Positions 48,982 through 60,270 of a stretch of DNA of 64,000 nucleotides are shown here, in pieces. The notes beneath the pieces are model-generated. The model saw only the letters and a program-made list of their open reading frames with translations. It was not told where the DNA came from and ran no database searches. The position numbers and the translations under genes were made by a program. This DNA comes from Prunella strophiata (taxonomy: Eukaryota > Chordata > Aves > Passeriformes > Prunellidae), in the NCBI GenBank assembly GCA_036583965.1, contig JAZBQD010000014.1, forward strand, positions 1,327,001-1,391,000. Direction: 5' to 3'. Within the stretch, counting starts at the first letter, position 1. Each line of letters opens with the position of its first letter.

Positions 48982-50586
48982 CTGTGGGTGGATCTCTGCA
49001 TCCCCCTGGATCCCCATGGCTGTGGGTGGATCTCTGCATCCCCATGGATCCCCAGGGGCTGTGGGTGGATCTCTGCATCCCCATGGATCCCCAGGGCTGT
49101 GGGTGGATCTCTGCATCCCCCTGGATCCCCATGGTGTGGGTGGATCTCTGCATCCCCATGGATCCCCATGGGTGTGGGTGGATCTCTTGCATCCCCCTGG
49201 ATCCCCAGGGCTGTGGGTGGATCTCTCTGCATCCCCCTGGATCCCCAGGGCTGTGGGTGGATCTCTGGCATCCCCCTGGATCCCCAGGGCTGTGGGTGGA
49301 TCCTGCATCCCCCTGGATCCCCAGGGCTGTGGGTGGATCTCTGCATCCCCATGGATCCCCATGGCTGGGGTGGATCTCTGCATCCCCATGGATCCCCATG
49401 GCTGTGGGTGGATCTCTGCATCCCCCATGGATCCCCATGGCTGTGGGTGGATCTCTGCATCCCCCTGGATCCCCAGGGGTGTGGGTGGATCTCTGCATCC
49501 CCCTGGATCCCCATGGCTGTGGGTGGATCTCTGCATCCCCCATGGATCCCCATGGGTGTGGGTGGATCTCTGCATCCCCCTGGATCCCCAGGGGTGTGGG
49601 TGGATCTCTGCATCCCCCATGGATCCCCATGGGTGTGGGTGGATCTCTGCATCCCCCTGGATCCCCAGGGGTGTGGGTGGATCTCTGCATCCCCATGGAT
49701 CCCCAGGGGCTGTGGGTGGATCTCTGCATCCCCCTGGATCCCCAGGGGCTGTGGGTGGATCTCTGCATCCCCCTGGATCCCCAAGGCTGGGGGTGGATCT
49801 CTGCATCCCCCTGGATCCCCATGGGTGTGGGTGGATCTCTGCATCCCCATGGATCCCCATGGGTGTGGGTGGATCTCTGCATCCCCCTGGATCCCCAGGG
49901 CTGTGGGTGGATCTCTGCATCCCCCTGGATCCCCATGGGTGTGGGTGGATCTCTGCATCCCCCTGGATCCCCAGGGCTGTGGGTGGATCTCTGCATCCCC
50001 ATGGATCCCCAGGGCTGTGGGTGGATCTCTGCAATCCCCCTGGATCCCCAGGGCTGTGGGTGGATCTCTTGCATCCCCCTGGATCCCCATGGGTGTGGGT
50101 GGATCTCTTGCATCCCCCTGGATCCCCATGGCTGTGGGTGGATCTCTGCATCCCCCTGGATCCCCATGGTGTGGGTGGATCTCTGCATCCCCCTGGATCC
50201 CCAGGCTGTGGGTGGATCCTGCATCCCCCTGGATCCCCATGGTGTGGGTGGATCTCTGCATTCCCCCTGGATCCCCAGGGGTGTGGGTGGATCTCTGCAT
50301 CCCCCTGGATCCCCAGGCTGTGGGTGGATCCTGCATCCCCCTGGATCCCCACCCAAGGGGTGTGGGTGGATCTCTCATCCCCTGGATCCCCAGGGGTTGG
50401 GGTGGATCTCTGCATCCCCCTGGATCCCCATGGCTGTGGGTGGATCTCTGCATCCCCCTGGATCCCCAGGGGCTGTGGGTGGATCTCTGCATCCCCATGG
50501 ATCCCCAGGGGCTGTGGGTGGATCTCTGCATCCCCCTGGATCCCCAGGGCTGTGGGTGGATCTCTGCATCCCCATGGATCCCCAGG
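48982..50586. repeat. Minisatellite, 38-bp unit, about 42 copies
   Basis: The unit begins CTGTGGGTGGATCTCTGCAT and ends CCCCCTGGATCCCCAGGG. I counted 42 starts of (T)GTGGGTGGAT-type sequence between 48982 and 50549, with most spacings 37-40 bp. Variants swap CCCTGG for CCATGG, CAGGG for CATGG, and CTGTGGG for GTGTGGG. Three units (near 49289, 50204 and 50316) share the shortened form GGATCCTGCAT, showing local copying of blocks. Nearly every unit carries GGATCC and some carry CCATGG. The unit lacks stop codons in most frames on both strands, which creates very long but meaningless ORFs (up to 672 codons). Confidence 0.97.
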
Positions 50587-50950
50587 GGCTGCAGGGCACA
50601 TCTGCTTCACCATGCTCTCACCACAGCTGCAGAGGAATCTTGGCTCTGGCTCCTGGAGCACCTCCTGCCCCTCCTTGTCCACTGTTCTCAGTGTCCCTGT
50701 GTTGTTTCCCTCACACGTTCTCATCTCCTCTCCTCTGGCTGGAAGGAAAACTGTGTGCTAATTTGTTTTGATTTTCCTCTTAAATCTGTTACCACCATTC
50801 ATAATTGTCCCATTTTTGGCCAGCAGCATGTCCATCTTCAGAGCCATCAGGGACTGGCTCTGCTGGACATGGTGGAATCTTCCAGCAGCTTCTCACAGAA
50901 CCCACCTCTGTGCCCTCCCCACCCCCCCCTACCAAAAAACAGGCTGTGCA

Positions 50951-53900
50951 AAACCAACACAATGGTACATGAAAAATTTGCAAATAAAAAGGCAAAATTA
51001 AACTAGAATAATGATTTTTAAAACCATTAAAATTTAGGATTAATCCTTAAGTTTTTCCTAATTAGTTTACCATAGTTTTTTACCAAAGGAAAATAAATAT
51101 GTTTCTTTGGAATCTTAATACAAAAACTTAATAAACAAAATGAAGAGGTAGGAGATTAAAATGCTACAAGGAGAATACAGGATTTTCTAATGCATGACTA
51201 AATTCCAGAGGGCAAGAACAGTTGGTTCTCTGACCCACTGGCACCATTCTTTGTAGATGAGGTCCTAAATTTGGAAGGATCAGAAGAGTTTGCAGTATCT
51301 CAATCTATTTTGCTAACACTATCCATCATATCTTGTAAGTTTTACTTTCTTAACTGGAAACTATAGCAATTAAAAAGATATCTGGAATAATTAGAGAAAA
51401 TTATTCAAGAAACAAAATCTAACTGACAATGGTGTTGCCAAAGTAGCTGTAACATATAGCTAAAATAAATTAAAATCTGCAGATTAATCATTGTCTGTCT
51501 GTATCCCACCCAATGCTAACAGAACCAAAAACCCCATGTATTTAAACCTACAATTTATAAGTGCTCCCTGGCAAAAATCAATATAAAGCTTTAGTGGGCA
51601 GAATGTGTGTAATAGTAACAAGTAGAAAGGTTAGTGTAGAAGTTAATGGTTCTATCAAGAATAAAACAGAGCTAAAGTCTGAAGAAAAGCTCTCCCACAA
51701 GTGCTTCATTAACCTTGGAGAACTCCAGCATATCTTCAAAGTAAAGATTACAACAAACCTGACTCAGTCACCAGTAGCACTTGTTAGCTCTTGGCTTCAG
51801 AAATCAACAGCTTTTTCATTTGCATTGTGAAACTATCACAAAGCTTTCATTGCACTAAGATGTTTGACCCTCCTAGACTAACTAGATTAGTTAATCCAGG
51901 ATCACAAGGGGCAGTGGGAATGATGGTGAATACCTCACCCAAACATAGCCCTGTGCACTCCCAGGTAGCTGGGAGTTTCATACCAAAATGATCAATAGTA
52001 GACAACATCCACAGTCACTCAACATCACAATTCCAGGGAGCTGGCAGGGCTGGAGGTAATTTTGGTTAACTCACCTAGCAGCAATTGCACCCTTCCTACA
52101 GCAGCTAAAACATTATCAGTATTTTTTCTCCCAGCTGAAACCAGGACAATCTCCATCTGCTTTTTCCTCAGCATTAACCATTTCTGACAGCAGTAGGTCT
52201 TGGTCCTCTTTTCCCCACATCTCCTCCTAGACTTTCACTTCCCACTGAGTCTTCCTGGGACAAATATTTGCAATAACTCCCACGATGACTGAAACAGTCT
52301 GGATAAACAGAAAACTTGTATGTGCAGTTGTTCAAACCTGTAATTCGTGCCTCTGATACTTCTATTACTATCCCATGAAAATTAATGAGATTATAGGAAC
52401 TCCATAAGCCACTCCTGTGTCCAAACTAACCAAAAATTTGGAGAGGTTAGTGATAAACTACCACATGTAGCATTAGTTAGTATTTCAATATAAAGAATAC
52501 ATTGCCATATTGTGCATTAGATCTTAGAAAAGGCCACCACAAATTATATCTTTTGAAATGCAACCAATGGAGTGCCTATTTGAGCAGTAAGTACAGAAAA
52601 TTTCTTTTGGGATACATTTTTATTTTATGCCTTTGTTTTGTTTTTATGCTTTCATTATCTGTTTCACAATACACACAATTATTTATCTGTAATGTTTTGC
52701 AACTAATACCATGAACAAATATCACTATATTATAGCAGTATGGTTCAATATTCTACATAATTGCATATAATCCAATTTATCTTTCAATATGAGATTGTTA
52801 TGTTGGTACCCCACAGATTGCTAATTACAATGCCTCATATTTACTCTTCTTGCTAGATTTTAGGCTCTGTATCTGGTATTCATCATGAAATTAAATGAGA
52901 AAATGAAATAAATGTAAAGATATTATTTTGGAGGATAAAGTACCGTGTAAGCTAAAACATAATTTCATGTGGGAAAATTCAAGCAGGAAACTTCTATGGA
53001 AAATGCATGAAAAATCCTGGACTAGAGTTTCCACTTTACATAGATTCTCTTGAAAATTGTGCTGATACTTTGGGTTATACTTTTGCAACTGATCCTAAGC
53101 TGCTGCTGCAATTTATCTAAATTAAGGAACCCTCCAAAATCAGTGCTCTTAGTTTCAATTCTCACATCAAACTGTAATGACACAGGTATACATAAAAGAA
53201 AATTCACTTTTGTCATGGCAATCAAGAATCTCCTGACATACAAAGTCAATTTTAGACTAGACTTTGGAAAGAACTTTTCTTGGTAAACTATTTGCAGGAT
53301 GAAGAGATGGGGAGTTCACACTGTCAATTTTTTTTTCCCCTCACTTTCCTGTGTAATCCAAAAACAATTTGGTCAAAGTACTTGCCATAGATGCAAAACC
53401 AAAAATCAATTTGCTATGAAAGGGCAAAGGGAAACTTGGTAACTGTCAGGTGTATTATGTTATAATGACCCAAAGATAAAAATTATGGCAGCCAAAGGGA
53501 CAGTTGGGACCAAGAACCATTAGCCACACATTGACAATTCAAATGCATTTGTACCCTAGCCAGTTTGTTTCAGTCTCCAGTCCATCTACAATTTTTTCCC
53601 ATTTTATTCCTTCCATCTTCCCCTACCTACTGCTGTAAGTTTTCTTCCAGCAAGTTTTAGGGTGGAAGTTTAAATGAGCATCTGCCACAGCACCAGTGCC
53701 AACGTGAGCTGGCCACCAACCAGCAGGGCTGCTCTTGCATGGGATGCCTGGCTCCCCTCTGGAGGCCTTTGTGACACACTCACATTCCACCAGCTTGGTG
53801 CCTCAAATCCCACCTTCCTGCTTTTCTCCAAATTTTCCAGTTGGTGAAGTATCCTGGTGGGGAGGCTCACACCCTTGCCCTTCGTTATCCTTCACGTTTC

Positions 53901-56566
53901 TTTGCAAGTCAAAACAAAGTGGTTTTATTTTGTTTCACTTTGTTTTGTTTTGGGTTTAGTATTATTTTTAAAGAAAGAGAAATGGGAGGGGGATTCAGTT
54001 CATAATTAGGGGAGGAGTCGTTTTTGGACTCAATCCCCAACATGAAATCTGTCATAAACGGATTCTGCCAAATTGCTGAACAGAGTGCAAATTTGTAATG
54101 TGCCAGTTTTTTAATAGGTTTAGTTCTTTGGGCTCTTTCAGCAAGTCCAACACTTGTGTCATTTCACTGACACTGTCCTTGAAAATCTTGTTCTGCAACC
54201 TCCTTTTTAAACTACGTGATGCACTTGCTTAAGCCTTCCCAACTGTGACAGCCCAAGACAAAAAAAGTCAGCCTAGGTTTTGGCACAACTATGGTCTTCT
54301 TCAAGTAATCTCATTTGTGCTCCTCCTAGAACTGTTCTTATTAGGCAGCATCCTTATCTCATAGCCACAGCTGAGGATGTCATTGTGGCTCCCCAAAGCA
54401 TGGTTGCTACACTGGCTGGAGGGACACCCAGATCTCAGTTACAGCAGACACCATCTTTGAAATCCACTTCCATGAAAAAAACTGCCAAAGCCCTTCATCT
54501 GTTTTATTTCCCCTGCTTGAATGATGGGTTAAACAGGCCTGCTTAAGAGTACAATAGCTGCAGCCATTTGAAATGCTAATTTTCATCTTGGCCACAATAT
54601 GTTGTGCATATCAACCCCCCTTTTACCTTATTGACTGTAAAGATAACAAGATTCTCTTAAAAGAACAGCAGAAAACCCATGGCATTCAGGATTCAGATTC
54701 CCCTCAAATCCTGCTCCTGCATGCATGGCCTGAGAGCAACTTCACACATAAGAAAGCATTGTTTTGATTTAGAGGACATTTGTAGTTAAACCTCTGAGAA
54801 GCCCTTCTTCACACTGGAATGAGACAACTGGTAAACACTGGAATTTGTTCCTGCCTTACAAGCCTTGTTGAACCTTGTAAATGCTTCCCTTGGAGTTGGA
54901 TCTGGTGATCCAGCTGTGTAGTCTTGCTGCATTTCCAGTTTGTTTGAACACAGGAAGACATCACACGAGCACCTTTGCACAAGGCCAGTCAAACAATGAA
55001 AACAAACATGTTGTTCATCCAGATTGTCTGCTGTTGACCCAGTCTGTGCTTGGTACTTTCCAGGCTGCAGTGTAAATGTTTCCTGGGACAGATGTTGTGA
55101 GAGAGCTCTGAAAACATCTGATGCTACTTCCAGTCATTTCCAGTGATATTTTTCAGAACAGAGTTTATTGCTTATATTTGTTTTGGTTCTTTTTATATTT
55201 GTATAATATACTGGCCTATGTTTCAGAAATCTCCTTCTTTACAATTATAAGCTAATCCTAGAACCAGGGTGAAGAGGCATACAGCATAAAAAATAATCCT
55301 AGATTTTCAGACTGCTGTCTGAGTCTGTGAAAATGTTGGTGATTTTTAAGATTTTTAAACTTTTAAGATTTTAAGACATTTGCAATAGAAGTGAAGGAGA
55401 AGGAAGAAACATATCACTGTAGAATACCAAATGCAAACTTTTAAGGTTTATTTCGCCATTTTTAGGCTTCAACCAGATTGGAAGTAAAGGGCAGCTTCTG
55501 ACTTGGAATGGAATTTCAGATCTGAATATGCAGGTATCATTCATATCATTCATCATCTCAGGTAGGTGAGTATCTTTCATTCCAATGGATCACTTCAAGT
55601 TTTGGGATTGCAGGAAGACTTGAGAACTATCCATGTGGATTTATCTTTATAAAAAATGGCATTAAAATAAACAAAGGTTTTTTTATGCTTTCTCCATCTG
55701 TAAAATTTTCAGAATTCTTTCTTTTGTCAAGAAGTAAAATATTTCTAAATGTAATAGTTTTTTTAAATTTTAAAATTTTAAAATAAAAATAGTGATGGTT
55801 AGAAAAATGTTTTAAAGTGAATTGCAGAACAGACTTTTCAAATGTGTTGTCTGTCACAAGGCTGTGTCAGATCTCCCAAAAAAATGCAAATTGTGGTCAT
55901 ATTTTTTTTAAGGAAAATTGTGTCTGTGCTGGAGGTGAAATCATTGATAGAGATATTTTAAAGTTCTTTCTCAAATGGCCTCTTCCTGGTTGCCTACAGT
56001 ACAAAACTCGAAAAAACTTCAGGGTTTTTTTTCCCATTAATAATATCAGATAGTATCCCATTTGGAGCCTATGGTAATCCAAGGAAAATTAAATGAATTG
56101 ACATATTCAAAAAGGAAATTATGGTTATGTCCCAGTACCAACAGTTAAAGATACATCTTGATAGCTGAAGCTTGTGTTCTAATGTTCAAGTGGTTATCTG
56201 TGTTTAGGCCCATGTTCCTGAATGAAGAGGAAGCAATGAATCAAGAAAAGCATTTTAATAGCTCTCTTTGAAGGCTTCAGCACCCTGTATCTGATTGCTG
56301 GAGAGATGTTTAATGTGTCACCAAGCTGAGGCAGTGATTACAGTCATTGCAGCAGACAGAGTCCCTGTGCCATTGATAACTCTGCTGTGGATGGAGAGCT
56401 GTCACTGGAAAGATGCAGGAATTTCTGTTTATTTGAGCTGAGATAATGGGCACCACACCTTGTTATCAGGCAATGCTTGCTGCTGACTTCCATGCCTAAA
56501 GGTGGAAACATATACATGTTATGCAGACATGCATAATTTTTAATATTTTGGTTTGTTTCATACTTT
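50951..56566. other. Anonymous noncoding DNA
   Basis: AT-rich unique sequence with no supported gene. Reading frames are all below about 90 codons. A C/T-rich, somewhat higher-GC segment at 53560-53900 has no domain in any frame. No transposon was recognised. Confidence 0.5.
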
Positions 56567-56580
56567 CCCCCCCCCCCCCC
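56567..56580. repeat. Poly(C) tract, 14 bp
   Basis: Uninterrupted 14 C a few dozen bases left of a CR1 3' end. Confidence 0.9.
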
Positions 56581-56611
56581 AAACTGTGATTTTTCCTGTT
56601 GTTTCCATGAA

Positions 56612-56684
56612 GGAGAAGATCTGGGGACTAGATCATCTGTAAGATCCATTCCAACCCCTTAACATTCTATGATTCTGTGATAAT
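56612..56684 (+). mobile_element. CR1 LINE 3' end, sense orientation
   Basis: The plus strand reads 'ggggactagatcatctgtaa', 'gatccattccaacccctta', then 'acattctatgattctgtgat', the classic CR1 3' terminus with its ATTCTATG-type octamer repeat. Upstream homology is hard to follow. The 3' terminus, defined by the octamers, is at about 56684. Confidence 0.88.
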
Positions 56685-57102
56685 GTAGTGTCTCCAGAAG
56701 TATTAAATTTTAGTAGTGGGTACAAACTGTACCTTGGTGTACTTTTCAATGAGGAAATTACTATTTGTGTTTTAATAATAAGGAAGAAGGTTGTTTTTGG
56801 TTTTTTTTTCAATAGTACTTAAACTTTAGGCAAAGCTGTAGAATTTAGTAAGAACCATGCCTCTCAGATATCAAGAGAAGTTTCTGGAGTGGATGATGGA
56901 AGAAATGGGGATTAATGTGAGAAGTTTTTTGTTTGTTTGTTTGCTTTTCCTCTCCAGTGCTGTGTCCTAGGAAAGCACTAACCCAGACCCTCATCTGCAC
57001 TTCTGGGCTTCACAGGATATGCTTGTCATCACAATCCAATGATTTCTTTAAAACATTGATTCTTCTCCATTTGTATAACTACACCCCCCAGAGAGTTCAG
57101 GT
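56685..57102. other. Anonymous noncoding DNA
   Basis: No gene recognised; a few T-rich and TTTG-like stretches (56790-56810, 56926-56944). Confidence 0.5.
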
Positions 57103-57290
57103 TTTTGTTTTCTTTTTTTTAGGGTTTCTTTAAGGTGTTTTGTTTTTTGTTTGGTTTTTGTTTGTTTGTTGGTTTTTGTTTGTTTGTTTGTTTTTGTTTT
57201 CTTTTTGTTTGTTTTTATTGGTTTTTGTTTGTTTTTTGTTTTTTTCTTTTTTTTTTGGGTTTTTTTTGTTTTTTTTTTTTTTTCTTTTCT
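57103..57290. repeat. (TTTG/TTTTTG)n low-complexity tract
   Basis: About 190 bp of TTTG, TTTTTG and T-run units. The minus strand gives a Lys/Thr/Gln/Asn ORF (57048-57308) and the plus strand a Phe/Val ORF; both are artefacts. Confidence 0.9.
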
Positions 57291-58512
57291 GATTGATGGT
57301 GTCTCCACTGAAAACTTTAAGAAAATTTGGCTCTGTGTTATCTCACAGTGAGTTGAGAAAGAAACTTCAAAATTAGTTTTTCTTCATCTTAACCATTTAT
57401 GTGTTTATGGACATATTTGACCGTGCACTTTAGAAGCCTTGTGTCAATCTGGAGCATGGGGAGGGAGCCAGAATAAATTGGCCTGTTAGGCTGGGTTTAG
57501 AGATGCTTTGCATTGGCAGAGCAGTGCAAGCAGCTGGGTAGTGTGCCTTAGTTCTCCTTTCACTTGCTGGCCCCCAGGTTCATGTTGTAGATTGGATGCC
57601 CCTTCCATTTCTCTGTCTACATCCAGCACAATTTGCCATTATTTCCCTTGCCCTGGTGTACTGGTGCATTTGCCAGGATTCTCTGTCTTGTTCTTCTCAT
57701 GTCATCCTCTTCCTACTCTATGGTTGTTCTTTAAGAGAATTTTTATTTTTTTTTTTTAGGAATTGTGAGTTCAGTCATGAATTTTCAAGAGCCAAGGGAG
57801 GCTGTCCACTCCTCCAAGTACATTTCACTCTCAGAAGGGCTGATTCCTTGCACAGGTATGAGCAGGATTAAGTCTGCAACTTCTACCTTAAAAAATAAGT
57901 AAATAAATAAGAATTTGATAAAAACCAAATTCTTGCATTAACCCTTTCTCAGCGTTTGTGAGAGCAGAGTCAACACTCAGGGTAGGCAGAAGGGTTTCTA
58001 CACCATAATTCAATGAGGAGCAGTAGAAGATTCTTCCCAGAATGTCCACCCAAATGTCAGTAAACCAGGAGCTAATACAATCATGAATGGTAGGAAATTA
58101 GTCATTTGTAGCAGACCTTCACATTTGTCATTAAATCTCTCTGATTCTACCACTGACCTTTCAAAATCAATAAACCAGGCTGCCTGAAACAAGGAAGTTT
58201 CCTGTAAAGGAAAGAAAATGGATCTTGTTTGGACCTTCTGTCTGCTATTTTTTGGGTTGTTTTTTTTTTTTTTTTTCTGAAACAGTAAGTCACATTTGTA
58301 GCTCTCTTTTATCAAGCTCCAAGTGTTAAAAATTCATTACTCACTAATGAAAGATGATTTTTTTCTTAATTCATCATCTGATTTCTGGGGTTTATGAGTT
58401 GCATAGAAGGAAATGCTGAAGCATATTTTTAAGGAGACATTCTTTATTCTTCCTGGCAACTGAGTTACAAAGTTGAGTCAAACTCAATGTGAAATCAATT
58501 GTAGATCTAACT

Positions 58513-58515
<3 letters not shown>
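57291..58515. other. Anonymous noncoding DNA
   Basis: No gene recognised. It contains poly(T) at 58260-58276. Confidence 0.5.

Positions 58516-58550
<35 letters not shown>
58516..58550. repeat. Poly(T) tract, 35 bp
   Basis: Uninterrupted 35 T, followed by AAGGATTTG. No retroposed body was identified. Confidence 0.92.
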
Positions 58551-58553
<3 letters not shown>

Positions 58554-58739
58554 GATTTGAATGCTTAAGTCTTAATGGAAGGTAAGTTATCTCTTGTTTT
58601 GTTTTGGTGAATAAAACAGGGTGTGTGTTCCTTGCTGGTATAATAAAATTAGGCATTAAAAGTGGTAAAGGTAATCAAAATTAACTTGATTTAATAAAAA
58701 AGGAGTATTCCAGATAAAGATACTGTTTAAGCTATTTGT

Positions 58740-58920
58740 AATCTATTTCTGTGTTTATTACTTAAAGAATATTATTGACAAGCTTGATGCATTTATTTCC
58801 TGAGCTTTGCACTTTGGCAGTGCGTTGCCCTTATTTCTTCAATATGGAAAATGTAGATTAATCAATTTCTGTGTACAAATGCAGAATATTGCCTTTCATT
58901 TTATGTATATACAAATTATT
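58740..58920. other. Candidate conserved noncoding block (unverified)
   Basis: Repeat-free sequence between two poly(T) tracts, with 'ttgatgcatttatttcctga', 'tttggcagtgcgttgccctt' and 'gattaatcaatttctgtgta'. It looks like constrained noncoding DNA by texture only. Confidence 0.22.
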
Positions 58921-58960
58921 TTTATGTAGCTCTTTTTATGTGTCAGTATGTGCTGGCATG

Positions 58961-58988
58961 TTTTTTTTTTTTTTTTTTTTCTTTTTTT
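58961..58988. repeat. Poly(T) tract, 27 T with one C
   Basis: Twenty T, one C, seven T. Confidence 0.9.
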
Positions 58989-60117
58989 CCCCCATAACAA
59001 AATATAATCAGAATCCATTAGGCTACCAAAAGCAAAAGAGATTAGCTTGATGAAAATAGTTTTGTTTTTTGGGTCTGTCTGTCTCTAACAGATGCCCTCA
59101 AATAAAAGTTTCTAAGCTAGAATTACTTAAATTTTGAGTATTTTTAAGTTCCTTAGAAAATTAACCACATGTCTAAAGATCAGGTCTGACTTTGATAGCC
59201 CCCTAAATTCTTAGGACACACAGGGTCAAAATATCCATACAGTGCACACATATCTGATATAAACTGGGGATCTGTGAGTGACAGTAACAAAAATTGTATA
59301 ATATGTGGAATGGAATGGAAATATCACTTAGTAATGTACACACTGAATTCACAATTCCACAAAAATAGCTCCAGGAAGCCTGGTGTTTGAGAGCACAATA
59401 TATTTAACCAAGTGTCATTGAGTAATAAGGCAAAGGGACAAATTTCAAGATCCATGCTAGCACAAAGTCAATAAATGCATGTGCAGTCCAAAGATGTGAC
59501 AGACACATATATTGTACAGAAAGGATTTCTTGGACAGATTCTGTCAATATAAATATATTCTGTCGACATACATGTGCCTTGTCATGCCTGCCTTGTCATA
59601 ATTGCAGTCTCAAGAGCTTTAATTATCTCTTTAAACCATCGGTATTTACATTTGGTTTGTCTCATGGTCCTTCATTGCTAATGTGTCACAATCTTTCTTT
59701 TTCCCATGTGGGGGTGACAACTGGTCACTCTTCATTAATAAAATGACAAGTCTCTTATCCATGTTGTAGTCATAATAGGCTTTAGAAAGTTAAACTTCAA
59801 GAGATTAAATTCCCTCTGTGGTTATCCTACAGAACACACACTTCAACAGGAAATTCTTTCACATCCTTGTTTTTCTTCTGCCAAGACTGAATTCTGTTTT
59901 CCAAGACTAAGTAAACTTGGGATGAAAACAAGAATATGGATTCTGTTGTGAAACAGTGACATGTATTGTTGATTTTTCTAAACTGTACCCAAAGAAGGAA
60001 AAAAAATATATTCCTGTGAACATTATCAGTCACACAACTAGCAGGATCAATATATGATGTCTTCTGAGGTTGTATTTTAGATACTAAAACATGGAATCCA
60101 GAATTAGCCCTAGCTTT
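58989..60117. other. Anonymous noncoding DNA
   Basis: AT-rich unique sequence with no gene seen. A GGAAT triplication (59308-59320) and a repeated GCCTTGTCAT word (59576-59598) are minor local duplications. Confidence 0.5.
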
Positions 60118-60270
60118 CACAGAATCATAGAATAATTGAGGTTGGAAAGGACTCTGGAGATCATCCTGTCCAACCCCCTTGCTCAGCCTATAGGAGGTTG
60201 TCCCAGAGTGTTTCTAGACAGTTTTTGAGTAGTGTCAAGGACAAAAAAAAGCAACTTGTTCAGACTTGTG
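60118..60270 (-). mobile_element. CR1 LINE fragment, 5'-truncated 3' end
   Basis: The plus strand reads 'cacagaatcatagaataatt', 'gaggttggaaaggactctgg', 'agatcatcctgtccaacccc', 'cttgctcagcctataggagg', then 'ttgtcccagagtgtttctag', matching the reversed CR1 3' region. Similarity continues weakly to 'agcaacttgttcagacttgt'. The first 90 bp are clear, the rest diverged. Confidence 0.92.

Larger units (their letters stand above)
48359..50950 (-). mobile_element. LTR-like retroelement insertion carrying a minisatellite
   Basis: The flanks of the minisatellite (48359-48981 and 50587-50950) are GC-richer than their surroundings and match my memory of an interspersed passerine repeat: 'caccatgctctcaccacagc', 'cctggagcacctcctgcccc', 'cttaaatctgttaccaccat' and 'ttctcctggtccccatctca' on the minus strand. 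Minus-strand orientation is suggested by an AATAAA signal at 48538-48533, with about 170 bp beyond it ending ...CTACA, like R/U5 of an LTR. No clear TATA box, no coding region and no target duplication were found, so the ends (especially the right one, 50930-51000) and the LTR nature are tentative. Confidence 0.6.

Noticed and set aside
40801..50950. One provirus with LTRs at 40801-41456 and about 48359-50950
   Set aside because: The two segments do not resemble each other in sequence or length, and nothing between them looks like gag, pol or env.
48549..51006. ORFs of 475-672 codons as a repeat-protein gene
   Set aside because: They are open on both strands over the same bases, consist almost wholly of the translated minisatellite, change frame through ordinary 37-40-bp unit variation, and lack any domain or splice context.
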